Positions 45,521-54,089 of a stretch of DNA of 64,000 nt are shown here, piece after piece. The DNA lies in the NCBI GenBank assembly GCA_035631875.1, contig DASQHX010000010.1, forward strand, positions 124,001 to 188,000. The letters are read 5' to 3'. The stretch is from Nitrosopumilaceae archaeon (GTDB taxonomy: Archaea > Thermoproteota > Nitrososphaeria > Nitrososphaerales > Nitrosopumilaceae). Position numbers and translations under genes: made by a program. How positions within the stretch are numbered: position 1 is the stretch's first letter; each line of letters begins with the position of its first letter. Below the pieces are notes generated by a model. That model was given only the letters and a program-made list of their open reading frames with translations, was not told the DNA's origin and did not search any database.

Positions 45521-45620
45521 TCTTTTTTATTAAAATATACTTTGAAAAATCTTTGTAATATTTATCCAGTTTTTGGTCATAGGCCAAGGTTTATCTAAAG
45601 TATTGACAGCATTTCATCAT

Positions 45621-46241
45621 ATGAAACTAATTCAATTATTACTAGTCTTAACTTTGACTACAAGTTTTCTAGCTAGCGGTATAATGTCAGCCTCAGCATT
45701 ACAAGGTTCAACAAATGATCAACCCTGCACCACGTCAAATCCCTGTCAAAAAATATGTGGTAATCATGTTTGTGCACCAGGCGAGGTCTATCCACCACTA
45801 TTAGATAACACAAAAATTCAAAATACTACTGTTATAGTAGGAGATGGATCTGGATATTCAATATCTCAGAATACAACCAATAAAAATAATACGCTTCAAA
45901 ATATGTCATCATCACAAATTCAAATGACAACAGGAATATCGTCTATCTACGACATGAATGGTACCAGAATGGTGTCAGATAGCAAAATGTGTTTATCTGG
46001 TGTTGATACATGTGTTATGATAAAAATGCTACATGCACCTCCATTAAAACAAATGAATGTTGGAATTGGTGCTCTTGACGTGAGCTGTAAGACAGATTTT
46101 CAACTAGTATTAAAAACAACCAATAACTTGCCAGCTTGTGTAAGCCCATCGACTGCAAATGAACTTGTCAAAAGAGGATGGGCACTAAGTCAGGATGCAA
46201 TCATGAAAGAAAAATTGATGTTCGAACCCAATAGCCAGTGA
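45621..46241 (+). CDS. Secreted protein of unknown function
   Basis: From ATG 45621, about 206 residues. The signal peptide is KLIQLLLVLTLTTSFLASG with a likely cleavage near SASA. A Cys-rich patch (PCTTSNPCQKICGNHVCAPG) follows, then Asn/Thr-rich sequence with many N-glycosylation sequons. A second Cys-containing part has SGVDTCVMIK and DVSCKTDFQ. The upstream GTG at 45573 would put 16 residues before the signal peptide and is unlikely. Function unknown. Confidence 0.65.
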   Translation: MKLIQLLLVLTLTTSFLASGIMSASALQGSTNDQPCTTSNPCQKICGNHVCAPGEVYPPLLDNTKIQNTTVIVGDGSGYSISQNTTNKNNTLQNMSSSQIQMTTGISSIYDMNGTRMVSDSKMCLSGVDTCVMIKMLHAPPLKQMNVGIGALDVSCKTDFQLVLKTTNNLPACVSPSTANELVKRGWALSQDAIMKEKLMFEPNSQ

Positions 46242-46246
46242 GATTT

Positions 46247-46369
46247 TTAGGCTGTAACTAACTCAATTTGTCGCGGCGAGTGTTTTGAAATATCTTTATG
46301 TATAATTGCATGAGTTTCCTGTTTGAAGGTTAAATTACACCTATAACATTTCCATGCTATCATACTCAT
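46247..46369 (-). CDS. Mini zinc-finger protein (40 aa)
   Basis: A 40-residue frame with two Met codons at the start (MSMIAWKCYRC...). The zinc residues are KCYRCNLTFKQETHAIIHKD, giving C-x2-C-x9-H-x3-H, a short C2H2-like finger. A TATA box (TTTTATATAG on the minus strand, near 46396) lies 27 bases before the first ATG, a strong sign of a leaderless gene. It ends 5 bases from the convergent secreted-protein stop. Function unknown, likely nucleic-acid or protein binding. Confidence 0.72.
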   Translation of the reverse strand: MSMIAWKCYRCNLTFKQETHAIIHKDISKHSPRQIELVTA

Positions 46370-46511
46370 ACTTTCATTAAATCAGTTTTTTCTATATAAA
46401 ATCCGCGTAGCTTTCGTACTTTTCAATATCATATTTTAATTATAACAAAATATGTGTCCAGTAACTTTGTTAAACTAACGTTAAATATGTTAAAAATATA
46501 ACAATGAGATA

Positions 46512-46958
46512 ATGAAAGAGGAAAGAGTCAACCTAAGCAATGTTGATGTAGACAATCTAATAAACGCCACTAAACAACACTTCCAAGAATTGGGCCTTCA
46601 GATAATTCATGAGGACAAGTTTGAGAATTATTGGAGTATTAAGGCACATAAAGGTGGGAAGCTTGCTACTGTAACTGGCAGCATCAGAGATGTGGAGGTA
46701 CTAGTAACTGGTGCAAATAACAACTATGAATTAACTCTTCGAACAGGAGCATGGGGCAGAGATATTGCAATTCCTGCACTTCTTGCAAGCATGGTTTCGT
46801 TGGGAGGTGCGGCAGCTGTTGCAGCGGCTGAGGTTTATCGAGCACATAAATTTGAAAAAAACTTTTGGGATTGGCTTAACAACCAAGTATCTCAGATAAG
46901 CAGCAAAGCAACAATAAGCCAGCCAAAGATCATCTCCCATGATACATCAGCGAAATAA
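46512..46958 (+). CDS. Conserved hypothetical protein
   Basis: A 148-residue protein. The N-terminal half is alpha/beta (VDNLINATKQHFQELGLQII, then strands ATVTGSIRDVEVLVTG and YELTLRTGAWG). A hydrophobic Ala/Gly-rich stretch (IPALLASMVSLGGAAAVAAA) follows and may associate with membrane, then a helix with a basic tail. No family recognised. A long AT-rich upstream region carries the promoter. Confidence 0.55.
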   Translation: MKEERVNLSNVDVDNLINATKQHFQELGLQIIHEDKFENYWSIKAHKGGKLATVTGSIRDVEVLVTGANNNYELTLRTGAWGRDIAIPALLASMVSLGGAAAVAAAEVYRAHKFEKNFWDWLNNQVSQISSKATISQPKIISHDTSAK

Positions 46959-47040
46959 TTTCTCTATCTTCATGTTTTTTATATATCAATTACAAAATTG
47001 TCACATGGTATTTTAATGCCAACAAACCTTTCGATATAAA

Positions 47041-48813
47041 ATGACTTTATTTAAACAAGGACCTTGGAATTTGACTGATCTTGTAACCGATCCAAAAAGT
47101 ACTGCGTTTAGAAAACAGCTTGAAGAAATTGAAACCAAAGTAAGAAATTTTGAAAAAATGAAAAAGTATCTTAAACCAAACATTTCTACTCAAAAATTTG
47201 CACATATCCTCAGTTCCCTTGAGGAGATATCTGAAAAGTTTAGCAAAGTTAGCGGATATGCTTCTTTAGAATATTCTGCAGATACTCAATCAGATGAAGC
47301 CACATCATTATTAACTAGAATGACAAAGCTTGGTTCTCAGATTGAAAATCGTACATTATATTTTGATCAATGGTGGAAAAAACAATTGGATGAAAAAAAT
47401 GCAAACAGACTAATAAAATCATCAGGCGAATTATCAGAATTTTTAAGATTTAAAAGATTGTTGGCCAAATATTCGCTTTCAGAATCTGAAGAAAAAATAA
47501 TCAATACATTAGATGTTACCGGTAGCACTGCACTAGTAAAACTTTATGATAAGATCACAAATGCATTCCAGTATGTAGTAAAAATCGATGGAAAGTTGAA
47601 AAAATACAACAGAGAAGAACTTGGTGTACTTGTTAGAAACCCTAAATCCAAAACAAGAGAAGTTGCCTACAAAGCACTCTTGTCTCAATACGATAGACAA
47701 AAAGGAGTTCTTGGTGAAATATATCAAAATCTGGTACAAAATTGGAAAGATGAGAGCATTGAGATTAGAGGATACGCATCCCCAATATCGGTCAGAAATA
47801 TCGCTAATGACACAGATGACAAGACAGTTAATTCTCTTCTTTCTGTTTGCAAGTATAATGCATCAGTATTTCAAAAATTCTTTACACTAAAAGCAAGAAT
47901 GCTTGGAATGAAAAAACTTCGACGTTATGACATCTATGCTCCAACATTAAAGGTAAAACAAAAGTCATACAAGTATGATCAGGCAGTCAAGATGGTTTTA
48001 CAGACACTAAATGGTTTTAGCCCAACATTATCAGAATATGCAAAAAAAGTCTTTATACAAAACCATGTTGATTCTTCTATCAGACCTGGAAAAAGAAGCG
48101 GCGCATTTTGTAGCACCATATCACCAAAGATAACACCGTATGTTCTTGTAAATTTCAAAGGCAAATCAAATGATGTGTTTACATTGGCTCATGAATTGGG
48201 CCATGCCATACACAGCATTGCAGCATCAGACAAATCAATTTTTGTTGCAGAAGCACCGTTACCATTAGCAGAAACCGCATCAACATTTTCAGAGATGTTG
48301 TTGTTTGATGAGATTCTAAACAAAGTTTCTAATGAAGAGAAAAAATCAATATTAACAGAACATATAGATGATCTTTATTCAACCATATCAAGACAGGCCT
48401 TTTTTACATTATTTGAAATTGCAGCACATAAAAAAATCGGTGAAGGTGCAACTGTAGAAGACATTTCAAATGAATATATGAAAACCCTCAAAGAACAATT
48501 TGCCAATTCAATTAACATGACAGGTGATTTTGGTGTAGAGTGGAGTTGTATTCCACACTTTTATCACTCTCCGTTTTACTGCTATGCGTATTCATTTGGA
48601 AATCTGTTGGCATTATCGTTTTTCCAGAGATACAAAAATGAGGGCAAATCCTTTGCACCTACGTATATCAAAATTCTTTCTGCAGGAGGATCAAAGAAAC
48701 CAGAAATTCTGTTAAAAGAATATGACATAGATATTTCATCCGAAAAATTCTGGCAAGACGGTTTTGAGTATATCAAAAATCAAGTTAACAGACTCTCAAA
48801 ACTAGATAATTAA
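47041..48813 (+). CDS. pepF: M3-family oligoendopeptidase (PepF-like)
   Basis: A 590-residue zinc metallopeptidase. The HExxH site is in FTLAHELGHAIHS, with the third ligand Glu in ETASTFSEMLLFDEI, and the C-terminal YHSPFYCYAYSFGNLLA is characteristic of the M3B oligoendopeptidase F branch. It degrades oligopeptides in the cytoplasm. There is no signal peptide. Length is right for PepF. The end is followed by a GC-rich double-hairpin element. Confidence 0.93.
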   Translation: MTLFKQGPWNLTDLVTDPKSTAFRKQLEEIETKVRNFEKMKKYLKPNISTQKFAHILSSLEEISEKFSKVSGYASLEYSADTQSDEATSLLTRMTKLGSQIENRTLYFDQWWKKQLDEKNANRLIKSSGELSEFLRFKRLLAKYSLSESEEKIINTLDVTGSTALVKLYDKITNAFQYVVKIDGKLKKYNREELGVLVRNPKSKTREVAYKALLSQYDRQKGVLGEIYQNLVQNWKDESIEIRGYASPISVRNIANDTDDKTVNSLLSVCKYNASVFQKFFTLKARMLGMKKLRRYDIYAPTLKVKQKSYKYDQAVKMVLQTLNGFSPTLSEYAKKVFIQNHVDSSIRPGKRSGAFCSTISPKITPYVLVNFKGKSNDVFTLAHELGHAIHSIAASDKSIFVAEAPLPLAETASTFSEMLLFDEILNKVSNEEKKSILTEHIDDLYSTISRQAFFTLFEIAAHKKIGEGATVEDISNEYMKTLKEQFANSINMTGDFGVEWSCIPHFYHSPFYCYAYSFGNLLALSFFQRYKNEGKSFAPTYIKILSAGGSKKPEILLKEYDIDISSEKFWQDGFEYIKNQVNRLSKLDN

Positions 48814-48817
48814 AATC

Positions 48818-48872
48818 GCCTAGCAGCCAAGCGCCCCCAGCTGCTAGGCATGTTCCCCTGCGGTTTGAACCG
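48818..48872. other. GC-rich double-hairpin element
   Basis: A perfect 10-bp inverted repeat GCCTAGCAGC (48818-48827) / GCTGCTAGGC (48840-48849) encloses a 12-base loop CAAGCGCCCCCA. After ATGTTCCCCTG a second repeat CGGTT-TG-AACCG spans 48861-48872. The GC content is well above that of the flanking DNA, a usual sign of structured RNA in AT-rich archaea. It lies between the pepF stop and the ATG of the next gene, and could be a terminator-like structure, a leader element or a small RNA. Confidence 0.5.
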
Positions 48873-49124
48873 ATGTCAACAAGAATGAGCACAAATTACC
48901 ATTTAAACCATTGGAATCCTGATCGCTTAACTAAAACTATTTTATTTTATTTCACGTACAAAGGCCAAGTGAAATATCCAAGATGTTGCAATAAAGATCC
49001 AGTATATTTGATTACTTATGACTGTGGGCCTGACCCAAAGGAAACCATTCTTGTATGCAAGGATCATTATTCAGAAGAACCATTTCAACGATTTGCAATC
49101 AAAATTGAAAAATTGCAAGAGTAG
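48873..49124 (+). CDS. Small Cys/His protein
   Basis: An 83-residue protein (or 79 from a second ATG at 48885). CCNKDPVYLITYDCGPD plus LVCKDHYSEEPFQRF gives Cys and His candidates for one zinc site. The CKxHY element resembles that at 45308. The ATG at 48873 immediately follows the double-hairpin element. Function unknown. Confidence 0.6.
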   Translation: MSTRMSTNYHLNHWNPDRLTKTILFYFTYKGQVKYPRCCNKDPVYLITYDCGPDPKETILVCKDHYSEEPFQRFAIKIEKLQE

Positions 49125-49156
49125 ACTTAATAGTTCGATCTAAAAAAGTCCATTTA

Positions 49157-50347
49157 TTGAAATACATAATTATTTTTTCTCTTGTTTTTTCAATTTTACT
49201 TTTCAATGTTTTTAGTGCATATGCACAACAACCTCAACTTGCATCATTTCATGAGGTAGCCCAAGTTCTAGTTGATCAAAAATTTCAAAATCAAACAACT
49301 GCATTCATAGGACTTGAATCTACCAGTCCATTAGAAATGCGTGTCCCTACCGGACTTGATCAAAAAATACGCAATACCGCTAATGTTACCTCTGTTACAA
49401 TAACAAATGCACAGACCTGTGTTGAAGGAGTTCCAAAATATGATTCGTGTGTTTTGGTGACTATAAATGATCAATCACTTATACAATCATACAACATTAC
49501 AAAAATTCAGACACAATCTAAGATAATAGGAGATGGTTTGATAGGTGACATTAACAGTGCATTTCACTTAAATTCTGAGTTTAACAATGTCTACATAAAT
49601 CCAAAAGGAGAATATAGTAATGCGTTGGGTACATCTGGTGCAGTTTCAGGGAATAGGACAATTTCTATAGTATACACAATGTCAAGTTCTAAATCAGATT
49701 ATTTGTTCGATGGTTTTACTTCCATATTACTACCTCCACAAATAAAAGATGCCGGAGGGTTTTTGGATGCAGCAAAAAAAATGGTAAGTAATTCTAATTC
49801 ATCTGTAACTTTTGCCATAATACCAAGAACAGATGTATCAATTTATCAACTTCAAGTATCAGAACGTTTTCCAATTAAAAGTACTATAACTACAATTAGT
49901 CCTCTGGATCTTTTTGGAGTCGACAAGCTAGATAGATCAAGTTATTTTAACTCAGGGTTTTTCCCTCTAAACTCAATTCTTCAAATCACTATATTATCAA
50001 ATCAGCCAGAAGCAATTACAGATCACGGAGGAAATCTTGTTCCAACTCAAGTGAGAAATGGACAAAAACTTCCATCAGATCTTACAAAAGCAGGATGGTT
50101 ATTTGATCCAAGTTCTGGCAACCAGATAACAGCAGTCTATCTTTTTGGAACAACTACATCTGCCAGTAAAAATGATCTAACATTAACCATAGGAAATGGA
50201 ACTACTGGAATTGAAAACCCAGTTAACTCAACCACACCTACTCCAACACCTGTCAAACCCACGAACATAGATTATTCACCATACGTTTTAATTGGAATTG
50301 TTGCAGCTGCAGGCGTTGCAATTTACATATTTCTTAGAAAGCGGTAA
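49157..50347 (+). CDS. Secreted, C-terminally anchored surface protein
   Basis: A 396-residue protein starting with TTG (KYIIIFSLVFSILLFNVFSA), a signal peptide. The extracytoplasmic part is beta-rich with many Asn sequons, and one Cys pair in TCVEGVPKYDSCVLV. A Thr/Pro-rich stalk (NSTTPTPTPVKPTN) leads to a TM helix (YVLIGIVAAAGVAIYIFLRK). This is a standard archaeal surface-protein layout. No domain recognised. The stop abuts the convergent pdaD stop. Confidence 0.65.
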   Translation: MKYIIIFSLVFSILLFNVFSAYAQQPQLASFHEVAQVLVDQKFQNQTTAFIGLESTSPLEMRVPTGLDQKIRNTANVTSVTITNAQTCVEGVPKYDSCVLVTINDQSLIQSYNITKIQTQSKIIGDGLIGDINSAFHLNSEFNNVYINPKGEYSNALGTSGAVSGNRTISIVYTMSSSKSDYLFDGFTSILLPPQIKDAGGFLDAAKKMVSNSNSSVTFAIIPRTDVSIYQLQVSERFPIKSTITTISPLDLFGVDKLDRSSYFNSGFFPLNSILQITILSNQPEAITDHGGNLVPTQVRNGQKLPSDLTKAGWLFDPSSGNQITAVYLFGTTTSASKNDLTLTIGNGTTGIENPVNSTTPTPTPVKPTNIDYSPYVLIGIVAAAGVAIYIFLRKR

Positions 50348-50899
50348 CTAGAGAATTAAGACTGCTGCCGCAAAAACTGTAGTCCAACGTCCTTTTGGAT
50401 CTCCAATAGCACTTTGTGTAATATTTCTTGTTTTGTAAATTTCTCCTGAAATTTTCCATTGTTTTCTTTTTTCGTCCCAGCTTTTTTCAAGATCAAATTT
50501 TACTCCAAGTGAGGAGGCAAGCATTTGTGCTGCAATATCCTCAGCATAGTCTCCAGCTTCCTTTTCTGTTTCTCCAAACGATTCATATTCTGATAAATAA
50601 CCATATTTGGCTTTATCAGCAGGTTCAGCAATTCCAACAGAGGCAGCCATCAACCTATGCGGCTCGTTACTTTGTTGTCTAGAATAAATTACAAATTGAA
50701 CGCTGCCTGGGCGGATCAGTTTTAGCCCCTCTGCGCGAGAGATCAACTTTGCACCTGGTGGGAAAATACTAGATATCAAAACTAGGTTAGTACCAGAAAT
50801 GCCAGCATCTCGTAGTGCATATTCAAAACTTGTTAGTTTATCTTGGTGAACACCCTTACCTCTGGTAAGAAATAATTTTTTTGCAACTAGATCTAGCAC
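50348..50899 (-). CDS. pdaD: Pyruvoyl-dependent arginine decarboxylase
   Basis: A 183-residue proenzyme that self-cleaves at a Ser-Ser bond to generate a pyruvoyl cofactor and decarboxylates arginine to agmatine for polyamine synthesis. The start KLFLTRGKGVHQDKLTSFEY and the site LVLISSIFPPGAKLI (S43-S44) match the family, as do GIAEPADKAKYGYLSEYE and the following FGETEKEAGDYAED. Length and layout are normal. Confidence 0.94.
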   Translation of the reverse strand: MLDLVAKKLFLTRGKGVHQDKLTSFEYALRDAGISGTNLVLISSIFPPGAKLISRAEGLKLIRPGSVQFVIYSRQQSNEPHRLMAASVGIAEPADKAKYGYLSEYESFGETEKEAGDYAEDIAAQMLASSLGVKFDLEKSWDEKRKQWKISGEIYKTRNITQSAIGDPKGRWTTVFAAAVLIL

Positions 50900-50951
50900 T
50901 ATCCATTTCTATTTACTGATCTTTAAATATTTATGGATGAAATATTGAAAA

Positions 50952-51452
50952 TTATTTCAAGGATTTCAGTGACGCAATAATCTCTTTACCATGAGATTCA
51001 ACCTTAATCTCTCGGAAAATTTTTACAATTTTTCCTTCTTTGTCTATGACAAAGGTAGAACGTTTGGCCAAACCAGCCAGATTGAGGCCAGCATAAGTTT
51101 TACAAGTTTCTTTTTTAGGATCACTTAAATGTAAATATGGAATCTTATATTCTTCGACAAATTTCTTTTGATCCTCAATTGTATCCACAGATATAGCAAA
51201 CAATACAGCATCCATAGCCACAATCTCAGGATATGCTGAGACTATAGTTTGAGCCATTTTGAAGACTTTTTTTGATGGACATGCAAACAAATGGTTTTTA
51301 GGATAAAAACACAAAACTGTATTTTTTTTGCCCTTAAAATAACTAAGTTTTGTCACACTGCCATCATTAGCCTGTAGTTCAAAGTCTGGTGCTACCTCTC
51401 CTTCGTGCATAAATATCATTTTCCTATCTGGTTTAATACTATTTTGGAACAT
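50952..51452 (-). CDS. Peroxiredoxin of the AhpC/TSA-BCP type, divergent active site
   Basis: A 166-residue thioredoxin-fold peroxiredoxin (MHEGEVAPDFELQANDGSV start; the true start may be the internal Met at residue 12 or 15). The peroxidatic Cys is C58 in FYPKNHLFACPSKKV. Family consensus is P-x3-T-x2-C; here Leu55 stands where the catalytic Thr should be. A second Cys at ETCKTYAG could be the resolving Cys. Probably reduces peroxides, but altered geometry raises doubt about rate or substrate. Confidence 0.8.
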   Translation of the reverse strand: MFQNSIKPDRKMIFMHEGEVAPDFELQANDGSVTKLSYFKGKKNTVLCFYPKNHLFACPSKKVFKMAQTIVSAYPEIVAMDAVLFAISVDTIEDQKKFVEEYKIPYLHLSDPKKETCKTYAGLNLAGLAKRSTFVIDKEGKIVKIFREIKVESHGKEIIASLKSLK

Positions 51453-51560
51453 TTATGGAAATACAAAATTCTATAATTGAATGATCTAAAATATGGAAAA
51501 GCTTTTTGAAAGTTAATCAGTACAAACAAAAATTAAGACATGGCGTTTTAGAAATATAAT

Positions 51561-52604
51561 ATGAAAGCAGCGTACGTAAAAGGTCCAGCAGATGTAGAGA
51601 TAAGAACCATAGAAAAACCAGACGTAAAAAGAGGTGAAATATCAGTTAGGATGCATGCGTGTGGTGTCTGTGGCTCAGATTTAGAGAAAATCTATGGACA
51701 GTACAGTCAACCCTCAATGAGACTAGGACATGAACCATCAGGAATAATTGTACAGGTAGGAGAAAATGTCAAAGATTTCAAAAAAGGGGACAAAGTATTC
51801 GTTCATCACCATGTACCTTGTTATTCGTGTCATTTTTGTTTACATGGGAATGAAACCATGTGTCAGAAATATTCTGAAACAAATCTTCTTCCATGTGGGC
51901 TTGCGGAGGAATTTGTTGTACCAGAATGGAATGTATCTCATGGCGGAGTCATAAAAATACCAGATATCATGAGTTTTGAGGAAGCTGCAATGATAGAACC
52001 ACTTGCATGTTGTATAAGAGCATGGAATAAAATTAAAATAAAAAAAGGAGATTCAGTTGCAATTTTTGGTGCAGGTCCTACTGGAATGATGCATGTAATG
52101 TTAAGCAAATTTTATGGATTAAATGAAATTTTTTGTTTTGATGTGAATGATTTCAGATTGGATTTTGCAAAAAAATTTCAAATAACTGAATCTATAAAAT
52201 CAACAGATTCCATGGCCCATGAAAAAATCCTTTCAAAGACACAGGATAGAGGGGTTGACATAGCAATTGTTGCGACAGGTAGTCTTAGTGCAATAACTCA
52301 AGCCATAGAGTTTGTAAGAAAAGGAGGAACAATAGTTTTGTTTGGTGTTCCAACCAAAGATGCTAAGCTTCAACTCGATGTCAGCAAAGTATACTCTAAG
52401 GAAATAACAATAATTCCAAGCTATGCTGCGTCAGAAACTGATACCGTGATAGCTTTCAGATTAATTCAGGATAACAGCGTACAAGTCAAAAAGCTGATAA
52501 CACATAGATTTGATCTTACAGAATCAAAAAAAGCGTTAGAATACGCACATCAAGGAAATGATGCTATGAAAATAATTATAACAAATTCAGAAACGCTTAA
52601 CTAA
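51561..52604 (+). CDS. Zinc-dependent alcohol/polyol dehydrogenase (MDR family)
   Basis: A 347-residue medium-chain dehydrogenase. Catalytic zinc ligands are C37 (HACGVCGSDLEK) and H57-E58 (GHEPSG). The structural zinc has C87, C90, C93 and C101 (CYSCHFCLHGNETMC). The Rossmann motif is AIFGAGPTGMMHV. It resembles sorbitol/threonine dehydrogenase-type MDRs. It is followed 22 bases later by a class I aldolase, so the two may act in one sugar or sugar-acid step. Confidence 0.9.
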   Translation: MKAAYVKGPADVEIRTIEKPDVKRGEISVRMHACGVCGSDLEKIYGQYSQPSMRLGHEPSGIIVQVGENVKDFKKGDKVFVHHHVPCYSCHFCLHGNETMCQKYSETNLLPCGLAEEFVVPEWNVSHGGVIKIPDIMSFEEAAMIEPLACCIRAWNKIKIKKGDSVAIFGAGPTGMMHVMLSKFYGLNEIFCFDVNDFRLDFAKKFQITESIKSTDSMAHEKILSKTQDRGVDIAIVATGSLSAITQAIEFVRKGGTIVLFGVPTKDAKLQLDVSKVYSKEITIIPSYAASETDTVIAFRLIQDNSVQVKKLITHRFDLTESKKALEYAHQGNDAMKIIITNSETLN

Positions 52605-52626
52605 GGTTTTTTTGGAACATTAAGAT

Positions 52627-53508
52627 ATGGATTGGGGATTAAAAAATAGGCTAGCACGCATAATCAGACCACATAGTGGTCGTGGAGTTATGCTAGCAGT
52701 AGATCATGGTTATTTCTTAGGTCCAACAGAGCGCCTTGAAGTTCCACGTAAAACAATCCAGCCGTTGTTACCTTATGCAGATTCTCTCATGTTGACACGA
52801 GGTATTTTGAGAACTTCGGTTGATGAGAAGTATTCTATTCCCATAGTCCTTAGAGTTTCAGGAGGTTCTAGCATCATAGGAAAAGACCTCTCAAATGAAA
52901 AGATAACCACTTCCGTAAAGGAGGCAATAAGGCTTAACGCAACTGCGCTTGCATTATCAATATTTGTAGGGGCACCATACGAACATGAATCACTTATAAA
53001 TCTAGGAAAGCTTGTAGACGAGGGCGAAGAGTACGGCATACCTGTTCTTGCAGTTACCGCAGTTGGAAAAGAACTTGAAAAACGCGATGCCAGATATCTT
53101 GCATTATCATGTAGAATTGCAGCGGAGTTTGGTGCACATATTGTTAAAACATATTATTGTGAAAACTTTGAAAAAGTAGTAAACAGTTGCCCCGTACCTG
53201 TAATAATAGCAGGTGGACCAAAGCTAGATTCTGAGCTTGATGCATTACAATTAACTTATGATGCACTGCATGCAGGTGCTGTTGGAGTAGACATGGGAAG
53301 AAACATCTGGCAGTCAGACTATCCAGTTCCAATGATAAAGGCAGTTCGTGCACTGGTACATCAACGTGTTACTGTCAAAGAAGCACACGAAATATTTACC
53401 AAAAATAAAGAAATTGAAAAAAACCCAAAACCCGCATCTGAAACAATTACCGATCAACCTAAAACTAAAACAAAATCGACAAAATCAAAAAAGACCAAAT
53501 CAAACTAG
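52627..53508 (+). CDS. Class I aldolase (DeoC/LacD, LsrF-like)
   Basis: A 293-residue TIM barrel Schiff-base aldolase. The core shows MLAVDHGYFLGPTERLEVP, the Lys in AHIVKTYYCENF as Schiff-base candidate, and IIAGGPKLDSEL. It matches the archaeal FBA/ADTH synthase/LsrF group. LsrF is the closest I recall because of YFLGPTERL, but function in archaea may be the first step of an aromatic or sugar pathway. The Lys/Thr-rich tail (KTKTKSTKSKKTKSN) is unusual and probably disordered. Confidence 0.75.
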   Translation: MDWGLKNRLARIIRPHSGRGVMLAVDHGYFLGPTERLEVPRKTIQPLLPYADSLMLTRGILRTSVDEKYSIPIVLRVSGGSSIIGKDLSNEKITTSVKEAIRLNATALALSIFVGAPYEHESLINLGKLVDEGEEYGIPVLAVTAVGKELEKRDARYLALSCRIAAEFGAHIVKTYYCENFEKVVNSCPVPVIIAGGPKLDSELDALQLTYDALHAGAVGVDMGRNIWQSDYPVPMIKAVRALVHQRVTVKEAHEIFTKNKEIEKNPKPASETITDQPKTKTKSTKSKKTKSN

Positions 53509-53981
53509 TCTGATATTTTAGAAAGATGCACATGTACTATTTTCCACTTAGTTGATTTTATCAAAACAAACGTTGCTCTACTTAACATAGAAATGTGTTG
53601 TCCTCTGAAACTATAGTTATCGACTATCATCCCTGTTTGTCTTAATTGAAACGTAACGACTACACTGTTTTCAAAAAGATCTATCTTGGGATTTATTATT
53701 TCATATTCATAATCAGATATGCTAACAAACCTTAATTCTTGTAAGGCAATTGTTGTTGCATAATCTTTGAGGTCAAATGGAGGTACATCACTATAGCTCG
53801 AAAATCGTGTATCATTTAGTTGTATAGCAGCTAACGGTGCAAGATTTTTTGTTTTTCCAGCATCAAAAAAAATCTTTATTATTTCCAGTATTTCTTCTCT
53901 GTCAGACAAAATCAACTTTGCTTGAGGAGCTTCGTGTTTAAGTTTTTTGAAAAGCACACAAAATTCATTATTTTTTGTCAT
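53505..53981 (-). CDS. SnoaL/DUF4440-like NTF2-fold protein
   Basis: A 158-residue protein. A long N-terminal helix (EEILEIIKIFFDAGKTKNLA) and the strand ending LIKSTKWKIVHVHLSKI are typical of NTF2-like SnoaL/DUF4440 proteins, which hold small ligands or act as isomerases. No catalytic residues can be read. Its stop interlocks with the convergent aldolase stop (CTAG). Confidence 0.65.
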   Translation of the reverse strand: MTKNNEFCVLFKKLKHEAPQAKLILSDREEILEIIKIFFDAGKTKNLAPLAAIQLNDTRFSSYSDVPPFDLKDYATTIALQELRFVSISDYEYEIINPKIDLFENSVVVTFQLRQTGMIVDNYSFRGQHISMLSRATFVLIKSTKWKIVHVHLSKISD

Positions 53982-54089
53982 GTGATAGTAAAGTATAATG
54001 AAATAATTATCATGTATCTAGGTAGTTTTTAACAAATTTAGTCGATTTTTCTAGCAATATTTATAAATTATTCTTGTTGAAATTCTATA

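Noticed and set aside
48851-48875. T-arm-like GGTTTGAACC suggesting a tRNA
   Set aside because: No matching T stem, anticodon or acceptor could be built on either strand.
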